From Yamagishiella unicocca (Eukaryota > Chlorophyta > Chlorophyceae > Chlamydomonadales > Volvocaceae), in assembly GCA_003116995.1 (NCBI GenBank), contig BDSL01000012.1:1477001-1541000 (forward strand): a DNA stretch of 64,000 bases, given 5' to 3'. Each line of letters begins with the position of its first letter. Within the stretch, counting starts at the first letter, position 1. Shown here piece after piece: positions 34,689 to 44,997 of the stretch. The notes beneath the pieces are model-generated. The model was not told the DNA's origin. It worked only from the letters and a program-made list of their open reading frames with translations, and did no database searches. The position numbers and the translations under genes were made by a program.

Positions 34689-35301
34689 TATATTTTGCCC
34701 ACTTCGCAAGGGACGAGGGATTCTGCAAGGATGTCCCGCCTTGTGCATATGGCTGAGGCCTCACTGCTGCTCACCTCACCCTACATTTCCGTGCATATTC
34801 GCTCGTGGATTTAGGGTTCCTCTACAACCCGGTTGCGTCATTATTCCAGCCGGTTGCACACCGGAGCTTACTTCTGGTGAGGTGAGTAAGTATGTCGTGC
34901 TCGAGCTCCTTGTTGTAACGATTACAGTGGGTTCCAGACCAATAGGTAGAACCATCGGGCGCATCGCCTGACACTGAACAAGACGGAGGAAACACATACC
35001 GACATGCACCGAAACAAAGGCAAACCACCAGAACACCAAGTTGACAGGCCGTAGGCATACAGAGCAGCAGCCAGCACCCCAGGGGGAATTTGCACTAGAG
35101 GCTCCCCTATCAGGAACTGGCCGCCAACCAACCTAACAGCCCAGCACCCGACGAACCAGTGAAGCGCCGCAACGATGCAAACATCGGAACCCGCCACCTC
35201 TCATCCCATAAGGCACGGACCCCTAGCAGGGCTCAACACGCTTATATAGCCAGAAAGTATGAAGCACGGGAAACCCCGCTCCCCAAGACAACCCGAGCCG
35301 A

Positions 35302-38300
35302 TCAGGAATCCACCAGTACCTCAGCCGGTCCCCCGCACACAAGGCGATTGGCGACCACCCGCAAGAAAGGATGCCGAGACCCCACTGCATCCCAGCCTTT
35401 CTGGGGAAGCCCCAGCGCAGCAAAGCCCCTCAGAAGGGCCCAAAACTCCACCACCCCACGGCGAACGGCGCGATCCAGAAGACCACTACCCGGAGTAAGA
35501 GGGGGACCACCAGCCCCCGCCCTTTTCAAGGCCGCGGCCATAAAACGGCGCCCCACCTCCATGGCAGTAATAGCCGCCAGGACTACGACATCCCAAACGC
35601 AGGACTGTACCCCGATAGGTGCTTGCACCAACCAAACTTGCGCCCGTGTCACCCCTGCACCGAGCTGGGTCTCGAGTTGGGCAGTCACTGCTTGAGCCAC
35701 CGGGCAGAACCAAAAGTGGTGTAAGCGGGGGGTACCCGCCCCTGAAGACTCTCCAGCCGGCACACCGCACCCACAAGGGGCTGCTGCTGCCGTCCGCATA
35801 TGAGAGTTCCCGAGGAGGGGGATCCCATCCACAGCCAACCGCCACCATCCCTCCTTATAGGCCGGCTCCCACTTCATGCCAGACCAGAGCCGCCGGAACA
35901 CTTGCTGCAAGGCATTCAGGGCCGCTGGCAGGACAGGCCCGGTCCCCCCAAGCGCTTCGCGCACAAATGTCTCATGCGCGGCCCGCCGGGCGTCCGCGAA
36001 CTCGACCAATTGCACAGCCGTCCCAACCCGAACAGTCATATCCCGCAGCGCCAGCGGCTCCCCCCCGCCCAACCGCCACCCCAACCGTGCGGTGAGCATG
36101 GACCCCACTTCCTCTATCCCAGGTAGAGCGTGGGGTATACCCTGGGAGGAAACCGGCATCACCAGTGCCGCTGCTTGCTTCCACGGGGTTGGCACCTCAG
36201 CTAGCAACGCTTCCAGCGCCCCCGTACACTCCCGCCACCGATCAAGCCCCAGAAACGTCTTCGCTGCTGTTGACCGCGGATCTAAGACTCGGACGACGAG
36301 CCCCCGCCATCCCGCTGACCAGGCCGTCTGCACCGCCGCCTCGGACGCGACTAAGAAGTCCCGAAGTGCATCACGAGCCGCTAGAACATCGCCCAACGTC
36401 TTAATGGCCCAGCACCCCACCAGTTCTGGGTGTAAGTATTCCAAGCCCGGCCTCCTGCCGACCACCACCTGCCCAGACTGGCAGGCTGGGAGGAGCGGGT
36501 TGCCCCAAATCGGCACGTGTACACACCACGGGCCTGGCACCAGCGGCTCGCTAGCGATGTCTTGTACCGGGGGCAAGGCCGTGAGCGCCGTGATCACCCG
36601 CCGGATATCAGCCGGCATCTCGTCCGCTCCCATCCACGGCCCCCTGCCTTGTGCTGTGAGCAGATTCAGAGGTCCAAACGCCGGATGCACCCCCCTCAGG
36701 TAGATGCTAAGGCAGCTGACCCATGGGGGCCGGCGCTCCCGGGGGCCCGCCATTGCCAATACAAAACGCAGGGCCCAACCAGCCCAGCGCGCCCGTACGT
36801 GCTCCTTGAGGGCAATGGCCCCAAAGCCCCCGAGGGATGGGTGCCCGACCAGCAGCCGCTGTGGGACACCTGTTGCCCGGCGCTCCCTAGCATCTGGGGC
36901 TAAATCCCGGTCAATGAGCTTCGCCGCCACCCGCTCTAACCCTTCCACTATGGTGTCTGGGGGTAGACCCCCATGCTCCATGTGCCAGGTGACACGGTGC
37001 ATCCCATATGCTGCGGCTGCTGTCGCCCTGCCAAACGTGGACAGGCGTAGCCTTGCAATCCGCGAGAACCTACTTACTACCTTGTCCCTGTGGGACTCCC
37101 AGTCCACCATTGGGGACCCCCCTACGTCAGTAAACGGCAGATTCAACGCCGTGGCCGACGCTACGACCTTCAACCCACCCATGTCATGCGGGCTAGGTCC
37201 CTCGAAGCCAATTGGCAGTAGCTCAACCTTATCCAGGTTCAGCAGTTGCCCAGAGGCTTGAGCGTACACCTCCATGGACGCCAGGAAAGCCGGCACTTCC
37301 GCTGGCCCCTCCAACAGCACCTGAGTGTCGTCGGCAAACTGCACCGCGGTAGTTATGTTGCCCGCCCCTACCGCAAGCCGGATGCCAACCCCCCGTTGCT
37401 GTAACCAGCAAAGGAGGGCTTGGGCTACAAACAGATACAACAGAGGTGCTAGCGGGCATCCTTGCCGTACCCCCGCCTCTATAGGGACCAGGCGGGATTT
37501 GTGCCCGTTGACCACCGCCAACGACCTGGTGTCGGTTAGTAAGATCCGTGTCCAGGACATCAAACCCGCACCCGCCCCCATCGCCTCCATCGCCTCATAC
37601 AGGAAGCCTCTGTCCACAGAATCGTATGCTTTGGCAATGTCCAGGAAAGCCAGCACACACGACCGACCTTGTTGTGCCATGAGATGGGGAATATGCCGCA
37701 GGAACAGTATATTGGCCCCAATAAGGCGCTTTGGCAGGAAAGCCGATTGTTCGAGCGAGACGACACCTCCCAATACCGGTCCCAGCCTGGAGGCCAACAC
37801 CTTAGTCAACACCCTATAATCTGTACACAGCAGGGTAATAGGCCGATAGCTGCCTTGAGCCGTAAGCGCTCCCCGGTTCTTGTACAGGATGGTGATCACT
37901 CCATCCAAGAACCCGGGGGGCACCTGGCCTGACTGACCCACTGCCGTGAAGACATCAGCCAACACCGGTGCTATCTGCGTACGGCATGCTTTGTAGAGCT
38001 CTGAGGGAATACCATCCCACCCTGGCGATTTGCCCGGGGTGACGGCCTTCAGTACTGCGGCTACCTCAGCCACCAAGATCTCAGGCGATCCTACACAACA
38101 CGCCTGGGCCTCCGGAATACGCAGATTCTGGGCTCGCAGGGCCGCAATGACCTCCTCCCGCGCCTCCGATGACACAAGTGGCGGTGCCCTGCACACCTCG
38201 CGCCAGTACTCCGCCACCATTTGCGGCAGTCGTGTTGCGTCTGTAACAAGGCGCCCAGTTCCATCCTGCAGCGCTACCACCGCCTGTCTTGCCCTTGGAG

Positions 38301-39597
38301 GCTGGACTAGCGCCGTAAGCCCGCGGCTCGGGCGCTCCCCATCCCGCAGCCACTCTAGCCTGGCCGTACGCGCATCGGCTGCCCCTACCGCACGGGCGGC
38401 TGCGGCCACTTCTTCTTGCGCTGCCACCAAACCCTGCCAGGTGTGGGGCCCCTCAGCCGCGCCCTCCTCTACGTCTGCAAACGCTGCCCTGGCCGCCTGA
38501 ACTGCCACCTCCAACCTGACCCCAGGCCGCATCCGTCGCAGCCGGCATTGTCTGTTAAGGGCCCCTGCTAGAGCCCCCATTCTCCGCTTGAACGTCGGCC
38601 ACCAAGCGAGCAGTCCTGGCATGTCCGCTACACCGGGGCGGAGGCTGCCCTCCGCCTGCACCCAGTTTACGAACTGTTCCCGGAGGTCTTCATATGCCAA
38701 GAAGTGTGTGCGCACCCGTGGCATGCCTTGACCTTGGCCTTTTGCCACCCTTGGTAGAACGGTGACGACCGCGACCCTATGATCGGACGGGGTGGATGTC
38801 TCAATAGTGGACGATACCACATACGGCAGCATACACGTGGACACGTACAGCCGGTCAAGCCTTGAGGCTCCCGGCCGGGGCGCTCTGTACAGGTGCGAGA
38901 AGTCTCTTCGTCTAGGGTGCAGCTGACGGTAGGTATCGACCATGCCCGGGCACAGGGTACCGAACTCATTTGCCACCGAGCCATCCGCCCCCCTACCGCC
39001 TTCCCCTGCCGTCGAGTCGAGGCCTGCATCCGCTACGAAGTTGAAGTCGCCTACCCACAACAACTGTTCGTCCTCCTTCGCGGCAGCATACACCGGTGAG
39101 AGGGTTTTCCGTATAAACTCTTTCCTCTGTGCGGCATACGCCGCCGTTGGCATATAGATATTCGCCAGGTGGACCCGGTGCCCACCCCAGGTGAACGAGT
39201 ACTGCAGAAAACGACCCGGTGGGGCTTCCTCAGGCTTCATGCGCATCGGTACCTCAACCGGGGACACCACCTGACTCAGATCCGAACGGACGAGGATGGC
39301 TACACCAGCTGTGCGCGGATTCGGCGTGAAGGACTCAGCCACGATGGCCCATCCGGGCAGCCCCAGCCTCTTCGCTGCAGCGTTTAACCCCCGCTGCAAC
39401 AGCCGACTTTGTCCCTCGCCCGTATGATGGGTTTCTTGCAGACATACCACATCAAGCCGCATGCGAGCCCATTGACTAGCCGCTGCCTGGAGTACTGCCT
39501 CCCTGTGCGGGAGTTGTATCCCGCCTAGGTTATGCGTGCCCACTCTCAGCGGCCGGCACGCTGGACCCCTCTGTGTCCCTTGTCGGTGCCGTACCAC
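35302..39597 (-). CDS. LINE ORF2: endonuclease-reverse transcriptase
   Basis: 1431 codons without a stop. The N-terminal APE-like endonuclease has VCLQETHHTGEGQ, WVGDFNFVADAG and the terminal SDHR motif. The central reverse transcriptase has SYRPITLLCTDYRVLTKVLA, FLDIAKAYDSVDRGFLYEAM, GVRQGCPLAPLLYLFVAQAL and the catalytic box VQFADDTQVLLEG. The C-terminal third carries a Cys/His cluster (CGCG...LHHFWFC) like the zinc-binding region of LINE ORF2 proteins, and no RNase H was seen. The frame opens with GTG; the first ATG is inside the endonuclease, so how it is translated is unclear. It is homologous along its C-terminal half to the truncated copies at 55.4-58.6 kb. Confidence 0.93.
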   Translation of the reverse strand: MVRHRQGTQRGPACRPLRVGTHNLGGIQLPHREAVLQAAASQWARMRLDVVCLQETHHTGEGQSRLLQRGLNAAAKRLGLPGWAIVAESFTPNPRTAGVAILVRSDLSQVVSPVEVPMRMKPEEAPPGRFLQYSFTWGGHRVHLANIYMPTAAYAAQRKEFIRKTLSPVYAAAKEDEQLLWVGDFNFVADAGLDSTAGEGGRGADGSVANEFGTLCPGMVDTYRQLHPRRRDFSHLYRAPRPGASRLDRLYVSTCMLPYVVSSTIETSTPSDHRVAVVTVLPRVAKGQGQGMPRVRTHFLAYEDLREQFVNWVQAEGSLRPGVADMPGLLAWWPTFKRRMGALAGALNRQCRLRRMRPGVRLEVAVQAARAAFADVEEGAAEGPHTWQGLVAAQEEVAAAARAVGAADARTARLEWLRDGERPSRGLTALVQPPRARQAVVALQDGTGRLVTDATRLPQMVAEYWREVCRAPPLVSSEAREEVIAALRAQNLRIPEAQACCVGSPEILVAEVAAVLKAVTPGKSPGWDGIPSELYKACRTQIAPVLADVFTAVGQSGQVPPGFLDGVITILYKNRGALTAQGSYRPITLLCTDYRVLTKVLASRLGPVLGGVVSLEQSAFLPKRLIGANILFLRHIPHLMAQQGRSCVLAFLDIAKAYDSVDRGFLYEAMEAMGAGAGLMSWTRILLTDTRSLAVVNGHKSRLVPIEAGVRQGCPLAPLLYLFVAQALLCWLQQRGVGIRLAVGAGNITTAVQFADDTQVLLEGPAEVPAFLASMEVYAQASGQLLNLDKVELLPIGFEGPSPHDMGGLKVVASATALNLPFTDVGGSPMVDWESHRDKVVSRFSRIARLRLSTFGRATAAAAYGMHRVTWHMEHGGLPPDTIVEGLERVAAKLIDRDLAPDARERRATGVPQRLLVGHPSLGGFGAIALKEHVRARWAGWALRFVLAMAGPRERRPPWVSCLSIYLRGVHPAFGPLNLLTAQGRGPWMGADEMPADIRRVITALTALPPVQDIASEPLVPGPWCVHVPIWGNPLLPACQSGQVVVGRRPGLEYLHPELVGCWAIKTLGDVLAARDALRDFLVASEAAVQTAWSAGWRGLVVRVLDPRSTAAKTFLGLDRWRECTGALEALLAEVPTPWKQAAALVMPVSSQGIPHALPGIEEVGSMLTARLGWRLGGGEPLALRDMTVRVGTAVQLVEFADARRAAHETFVREALGGTGPVLPAALNALQQVFRRLWSGMKWEPAYKEGWWRLAVDGIPLLGNSHMRTAAAAPCGCGVPAGESSGAGTPRLHHFWFCPVAQAVTAQLETQLGAGVTRAQVWLVQAPIGVQSCVWDVVVLAAITAMEVGRRFMAAALKRAGAGGPPLTPGSGLLDRAVRRGVVEFWALLRGFAALGLPQKGWDAVGSRHPFLRVVANRLVCGGPAEVLVDS

Positions 39598-40427
39598 TAC
39601 TGGTCTGCGGGTACCTCCATCCTGGAGGCGTCTCCTGGGTCGTCCATCTCCAGCGCCCCGTACGGGTTGGGCGCCATCCTGATGGCGCTAAGGGGTCTGA
39701 CAGGGGGGTCCTGTTGCTGGAGCTGCGGCCATTCGGCTGCATCCAGGTCACTGGTGTGCGGGGCTGCGCTCCAGTCGCCCTCCATGTTGACGCGTCGGCG
39801 CTGCTGGTCCGGCGTCTCCCCCGAGTGCTGCGGCGAGCGGCTCGACCTAAGCCCGGGCGGCCTCGGGGGACCGACGGTGTCGGGGGGCCGCCGGGCGCCC
39901 GTGGTAGCGCGCCTGGCCACGGCTGCCTTCGCCGCGCTCCTGGCGGCCTCTGCCTTATCCGCGGCTGACGCGTTCCTGGACGCTATCATCTTCCGCGTGA
40001 GGTCGTCCACCGCTGCCTGGTATTCCGGTGTACCGGCTTCCAGGCCCCGGATCATCGACCCCATGACCACAGCCGCGAAGGAGGCCGGGGATGCTGGAGT
40101 CGTGGCTGGCCCCTTGGCCCCTGATGGCCCATCTGCGGCCGCCGCCCCCACCGGCCCTGTTGCCATATCTGCTTGCGCGACCGCCCCGTTCGAAGGCGGG
40201 ACTGCCTCAGGGCTGCGGCGCGGCTGCGGCTGCGGCGCGTCCGCCGCCACGCGGTTGCGGCTGCTGCGGCGTGGTTGCCGCGCGACCGCCAATCCCGACG
40301 GCGCGGCTGCCGCACCCGATGGCATGGCTGCCGCATCCACCGGCGCGGCTGCCGCACCCGACGGTGTGGCTGCCGCTCCCGACGGCTGCCGCTCCCGATG
40401 GCTGCCGCTCCCGAGCTCCTGAAGCAA
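39597..40427 (-). CDS. LINE ORF1, Ala/Pro-rich
   Basis: About 276 codons ending in TAG at 39599-39597, immediately upstream of and overlapping the ORF2 frame. It would encode the element's nucleic-acid-binding chaperone. The N-terminal part is a short imperfect repeat (PSGAAAAP type), the middle is Ala-rich and helical (DLTRKMIASRNASAADKAEA), and the C-terminus is acidic. No zinc knuckle seen. No ATG opens the frame at 40427 (TTG there); the true start may be the internal ATG encoding MPSGAAAAPSG or lie further upstream. Confidence 0.6.
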   Translation of the reverse strand: MLQELGSGSHRERQPSGAAATPSGAAAAPVDAAAMPSGAAAAPSGLAVARQPRRSSRNRVAADAPQPQPRRSPEAVPPSNGAVAQADMATGPVGAAAADGPSGAKGPATTPASPASFAAVVMGSMIRGLEAGTPEYQAAVDDLTRKMIASRNASAADKAEAARSAAKAAVARRATTGARRPPDTVGPPRPPGLRSSRSPQHSGETPDQQRRRVNMEGDWSAAPHTSDLDAAEWPQLQQQDPPVRPLSAIRMAPNPYGALEMDDPGDASRMEVPADQ

Positions 40428-40500
40428 GTACGATGCCAGTGACCCACGCCGTACATGACACGCACGGGGTACGGCGGTGAGCTTCGCCTCACCAACAGTG

Positions 40501-43340
40501 CACGATCGTAACTCCCGCCCATCCCATCAGGCCTCCACCTACCCCCATAGTAATTGATAAGCATAGCTCCGTCTATCACATCGGTTGCTTTGCCTCACGC
40601 GACCAACACGGGTTTCTACCTTGCCTCTAGTAGCCTAGGTAGGTAGGTAGGTGTGCGTGCTTTCGTCTCGGATGGCCGAGACAAGGGGTAAAGTTCCCCA
40701 AGAAGACTGCGAAAAACTGGGATCAAGGGATCGGAAGGGAACAACACACGGAGGCACCTCGCGAGTAGGACACAACCTGCTCGCTCGTCTCGTCTGTGTC
40801 TGTGCGTGTACCAGTGCATCGTGTTAAACGGGGAGAAGTAAGGCGCCGCCGCTCAACACGCGACAGCGCGTGCCAGCACCTATGTACCTGTTATTACACG
40901 GCCCTGCACCCTGAGAACCAAATACGGTCAGTACCCACCCATTGGAACGCCCTCGCCCACATTGATCCCAAATTGCCGTAGTAGATATAGATGAGGCTAC
41001 CATAGTGGGACACTTCAGCCCCCGAGCAGCCCCCGTACTCAGTCCTCAACGAGGGACAAACTCTCGCACCCAAGGCCCGACCTCCCCGGCCGGAAGCAAA
41101 CATATTATGTGGTGCCTGACTAATAGGATACGTGGCCTCCCAATCGGGAGAGTGATTAATGTGGACACTCGGCACCAGCTGTCGCACACGGAGGCATGAA
41201 ATAGGCAGCAGCAGTTAGGGTCCCGATTCGCAACCCAGGCCAGGCCACGCCGACGGGCTTTTAGGGATGGGCTTGCACCCCGGCGGCCCGCCACAATGCA
41301 ACTCCCCGAAGTGAAGCGTTGCCACACCAACCAAGCCAGCAAGGCCCGTGTCCGGCCCCCCACCGTGCCGGGGTGCCGACCTACCAGTAGAGTCGCGGCC
41401 TCTTGCAAGACAGCGACCATGAATTCCAGCATGCTTCGTTGATGGTGGCAATAACAGGCTCCTGGAGATGGATGCAAACCGCAATCCCTTCCCTCACGAC
41501 TATCGAGCGGGCAAGCAAGCACTCCAAAGCCAGCACATGCATGCGTTGGAAGGTATCACGGCCGATGCTGTGAGGCGGCGGTGGCGCTGAGCGGCCCCTG
41601 CCTGCCGCCCCCCGCCGACACATGGCTCCACACTCTCTCCACCAGTCCTGCTTCGAGATCCCCCCGCCTTCCCCGGGAGGAAACGGGCACGCGCCACACG
41701 GTTTGGCACGGCACCACGCGGCACCACACGGCGAGTCGCTCCGGCGGATGCCGCTGTCTGCTGAGGCTGCGGTGCCACCGCCCTGCCCACCCTTCCGCGG
41801 CCAACTTGCCCTGGCGGCATCCTCGGGCGGCATCCCTAGACAGCGTCACCCAACGACACACCACCCGCTCCAGAACGCTGCCGGCCGCTACCGTGCCGTG
41901 CCTGCCACTCCCCCCATACCCGCCCTACCAGCTCCACACAAAAACACGCCATCAGCCACCCGCCCGCCCGTTGCACTCCCACGACATCATGCGCTGCAAC
42001 CACCCCGACCCAGATCCATACACACACACCCTCGGCCCCCCGACATGCTCCACACCGCACACGCATGCTCTCCCTCACCCTAGCCAGCCAGCCCAGCCCA
42101 GCCATGACGGCGGCGGCCAGGCTGCCGGAAATCTGCAGCCAACCCTCTCTAGCCGTCCAAACGCACGAGTGCACATACCATCATCACCATCCATAACACC
42201 ATCAAGCGGCCAGTCGGTCTGGTCCGTTGGTCGGCCTCGTCGCCATCACCATCGCCGTTATGTCACCGTCTAGAGAGTCATAGTCCGAAGGGCCCCGCAG
42301 ACACCGCCGCCGCCGGCGGCCGCCTGCCCTCCGTTCGACAGCGGCCGGCTGCATGCCGCACGATTGGGCCGGTCAGCCGGTCATCGAGTCAGAGCAGATC
42401 GTCAAGCCAGAGCCGGTCATCAAGTCAGAGCAGGTACTTTCTTCTTCTTCCATAATACGACTACGAGCACACGCACACACATCAACACCCATGGCGGCTT
42501 AGCGATACCTTAACCCAAACCCACGAACCCCTCTCGATCGATGACCCAAATGAACAACCGCCCCCCCCCCGCCCCGCTTCGCGCACGACCGCTCCTAAGA
42601 CCAGCTTGCACAGCTACGGCGCCGCCGGCCTGTCCCCGCGCCCGCGACGGTTGAGTAACCGCCACCAACGGTTGAAGTAACCACCACCAACCGCCATCTG
42701 CAACCGCTATATCTGCAACCGCCTCACACCAACGCTGCCGCCGGACGACAGAACCCGCGTGGGAGCGGCACCACTGCCGTGAACTTTCGCGCGCGCTGCC
42801 CAGCCCATGCGCGGGGCACGGCCCGACGGGCTTGGCGGCGGCGGCGGCAGGGGTCCCCACATGCGGCGGCAGTGTCCAGCGCGGGCGCGAGCCAGCCACT
42901 GCCAGGCCTTATGCGGCACCAGCCCTCCTTCCGAGGAACGCAGTAATGGGCCGCCGGCTCTCAAGAGAGCGCTGGACTGACGTCTGGAAGCTTGCATCGG
43001 TTTATTGTGCTTCATTCGGAAGGCATGCGGTGTGTGCGATTGCGGGAGCCTTACCCATACCCTTATTGCCGCGCGGTCTCGGAGCAGGCCGGGACTCCCC
43101 AAGCCCTTAACGAAAAACACCCCCGGCTCCCCCGCCTTCGCCCGGCCAGCCTGCGGGGGGGGGCGGGCGGGGCGCCAACCGCCGGCCCTGCCTTGCCCCC
43201 TCAGCAACAAAGCGTCTCCAGAGCCAGCGGTGGCAGCTGCAGCTGGTGGGGACCCCGCGAGGTTATCGGTCCAGGTGGAGGTCGGCCGCCCCCGGCGGAG
43301 GGTGCCCCAGAGGGTGCCCCAGCAGGTCCGCGACTGCGAC
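40501..43340. other. Stretch without a confident gene
   Basis: Holds the probable LINE 5' flank, a (GTAG)n run near 40633-40650 and several GC-rich open frames without domain character. One short plus-strand stretch beginning ATG 42352 and ending at a CAG/GTACTT donor at 42431 looks more protein-like than the rest (see findings). No RNA gene was found. Confidence 0.5.
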
Positions 43341-43349
43341 CAGGGCAGC

Positions 43350-43530
43350 GCGGGGCGGGGCGGGGTGGGGCAGGAAGGGAAAGGTGGGGCAGGAAGGGAG
43401 GGGAAGGGCGGGGCAGGAAGGGAAGGGTGGGGCAGGAAGGGAAGTGCGGGGCAGGAAGGGAAGGGCGGGGCAGGAAGGGAAGGGAAGGGCAGGAAGAAAA
43501 AGGGGGGCCAGGAAGGAAAGGGCGGGGAAC
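43350..43530. repeat. GGGGCAGGAAGGGAAGG minisatellite
   Basis: About ten variable copies of a 17-20-bp purine-rich unit. Frames through it encode only FPSCPALPFLP-like repeats. Confidence 0.9.
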
Positions 43531-43996
43531 AGCGCGCGTCATCGAGGGGCTTTGCTGGGCCAGGCCACAACGCTGGAGCTGGAGGGCAGCAAGCTTCAAG
43601 TGCGTTGCAGCATGTCGCGCCACTTTCGACGAGTAAGATGAGCATGGAGCCGCTCCCACGATCGCTACGTGTCTCCCTCAAACACCCCCCCCCTCCCACA
43701 CCCCTCGCCGCATCTCTCAGTTTGTGCGGCAGGACCCAGCCCCAGTCCAGGACGAGCTGCCCGTTGCCCGGCTGTCCCCTCCTCCCCAGCGTCTCAAGGC
43801 CTGTCCTAAACGGTTTTTCTTTCGTACACAGGTCTTCCTTGCAACTCCCCAGCGTCGGACACACCCCCTTCCATTGCGCGGCAGCCAACTACCAGCTCCG
43901 CCCGCCAGACAGCCTGGAAGTCCCATTCAACCGTCCGGCCCAAACCGACAACGGACCCGCAACGGACCCATGACAGAGCCGAACCACGACACCCAC

Positions 43997-44888
43997 CTGA
44001 CAGCGGCGGTGTCGTGCTCTTGAGCCAGGGCAGCGAGTTCATGTCTACCGGCAGCGCCGGCGGGGGGTGCAGGAAGCCGTGCAGGATCGCCTCGGGCCCG
44101 GGGGTGGAGGTGCGGAAGAAGCCCCACGGGTCAGGGCTCGAGCTGCGGGGGCAAGGAGGACGTTGCGGGCCCACGCAAATCCACGGCAGACAACGGACGG
44201 GGGGGGGGGTAAAAGAGAATCCGCGAATCCACGGCCGACAACGGACGGGGGAGGGGGGCGCATACGGACTCGGTTACAAGACATGGGTATAATAGCTGGC
44301 GCATTGTCTTCGGGTGGGGAGTAGAGATGAAACCGGGTGACCCAAGCAAAACACACCTTCCAAACAGGCCGCTTCCTTCCCCCTCCTGCTGCCACCTCCC
44401 GATCCTACCTTCGCAGGTGATCCAGCATGTTGAGGTGCAAACCCCCCACGCCCAGCCCCAGCAACGCCGCCACGGAGGAGCCGCTGCCGTCAAAGGCGCC
44501 GGGGTGAAGCGCTCCGCCGCCGCTGCCGCCGCTGCCCGTTCCGCCCGCTGCGGCGGCCGCTGCGGCCATCGCCGCTGCGGCTGCGTCCCGCATCGCCACC
44601 AGGCTCGCCGCGCCGCCGCCGTTCGCCTGCGGCAGCGGCGGCGTCACCGAGGACCGTACGAGCGGCGGCACCGAGAGATGGCCGCCGCCGCCGCCTGCCT
44701 TTTCCTCCCCGCCGGCGCCTGCCTGTCCCGCCGACTCCGGCAGCTGCTGCTGGTGCTGCGAAAGAGGAGGCGGTGAAGGGCCTGCAGCCTCCTCCTTCAC
44801 CCTGACCCCCGACCCGTCCGTGCCTCCGGCGCTGCCGCCTGGTTGCTGCTGGTGGTGCTGTGCGGCACCATCCCCAGGCCTCTGCTGC

Positions 44889-44938
<50 letters not shown>

Positions 44939-44966
44939 TTGCTGCTGTTGTTGCTGCTGCTGGTGA

Positions 44967-44997
<31 letters not shown>

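Larger units (their letters stand above)
34900..40500 (-). mobile_element. APE-type LINE (non-LTR retrotransposon), nearly full length
   Basis: Contains ORF1 (39597-about 40427) and ORF2 (35302-39597) on the minus strand. Ends are approximate: the 3' end is placed near 34915 by a CACTGTAA word shared with the 3' end of the related copies at 56.3 and 58.5 kb, and the 5' end could not be fixed. No target-site duplication was identified. Confidence 0.8.

Noticed and set aside
41581..42273. 230-codon plus-strand frame
   Set aside because: Low-complexity His/Pro/Thr-rich sequence with no domain and an equally open antisense frame, typical of GC-rich non-coding DNA.
42707..43888. 393-codon minus-strand frame downstream of the Myb-PHD gene
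   Set aside because: About a third is translation of the purine-rich minisatellite. No junction could be found that joins it in phase to exon 43997-44142. It may contain the missing last exon, but that cannot be shown.
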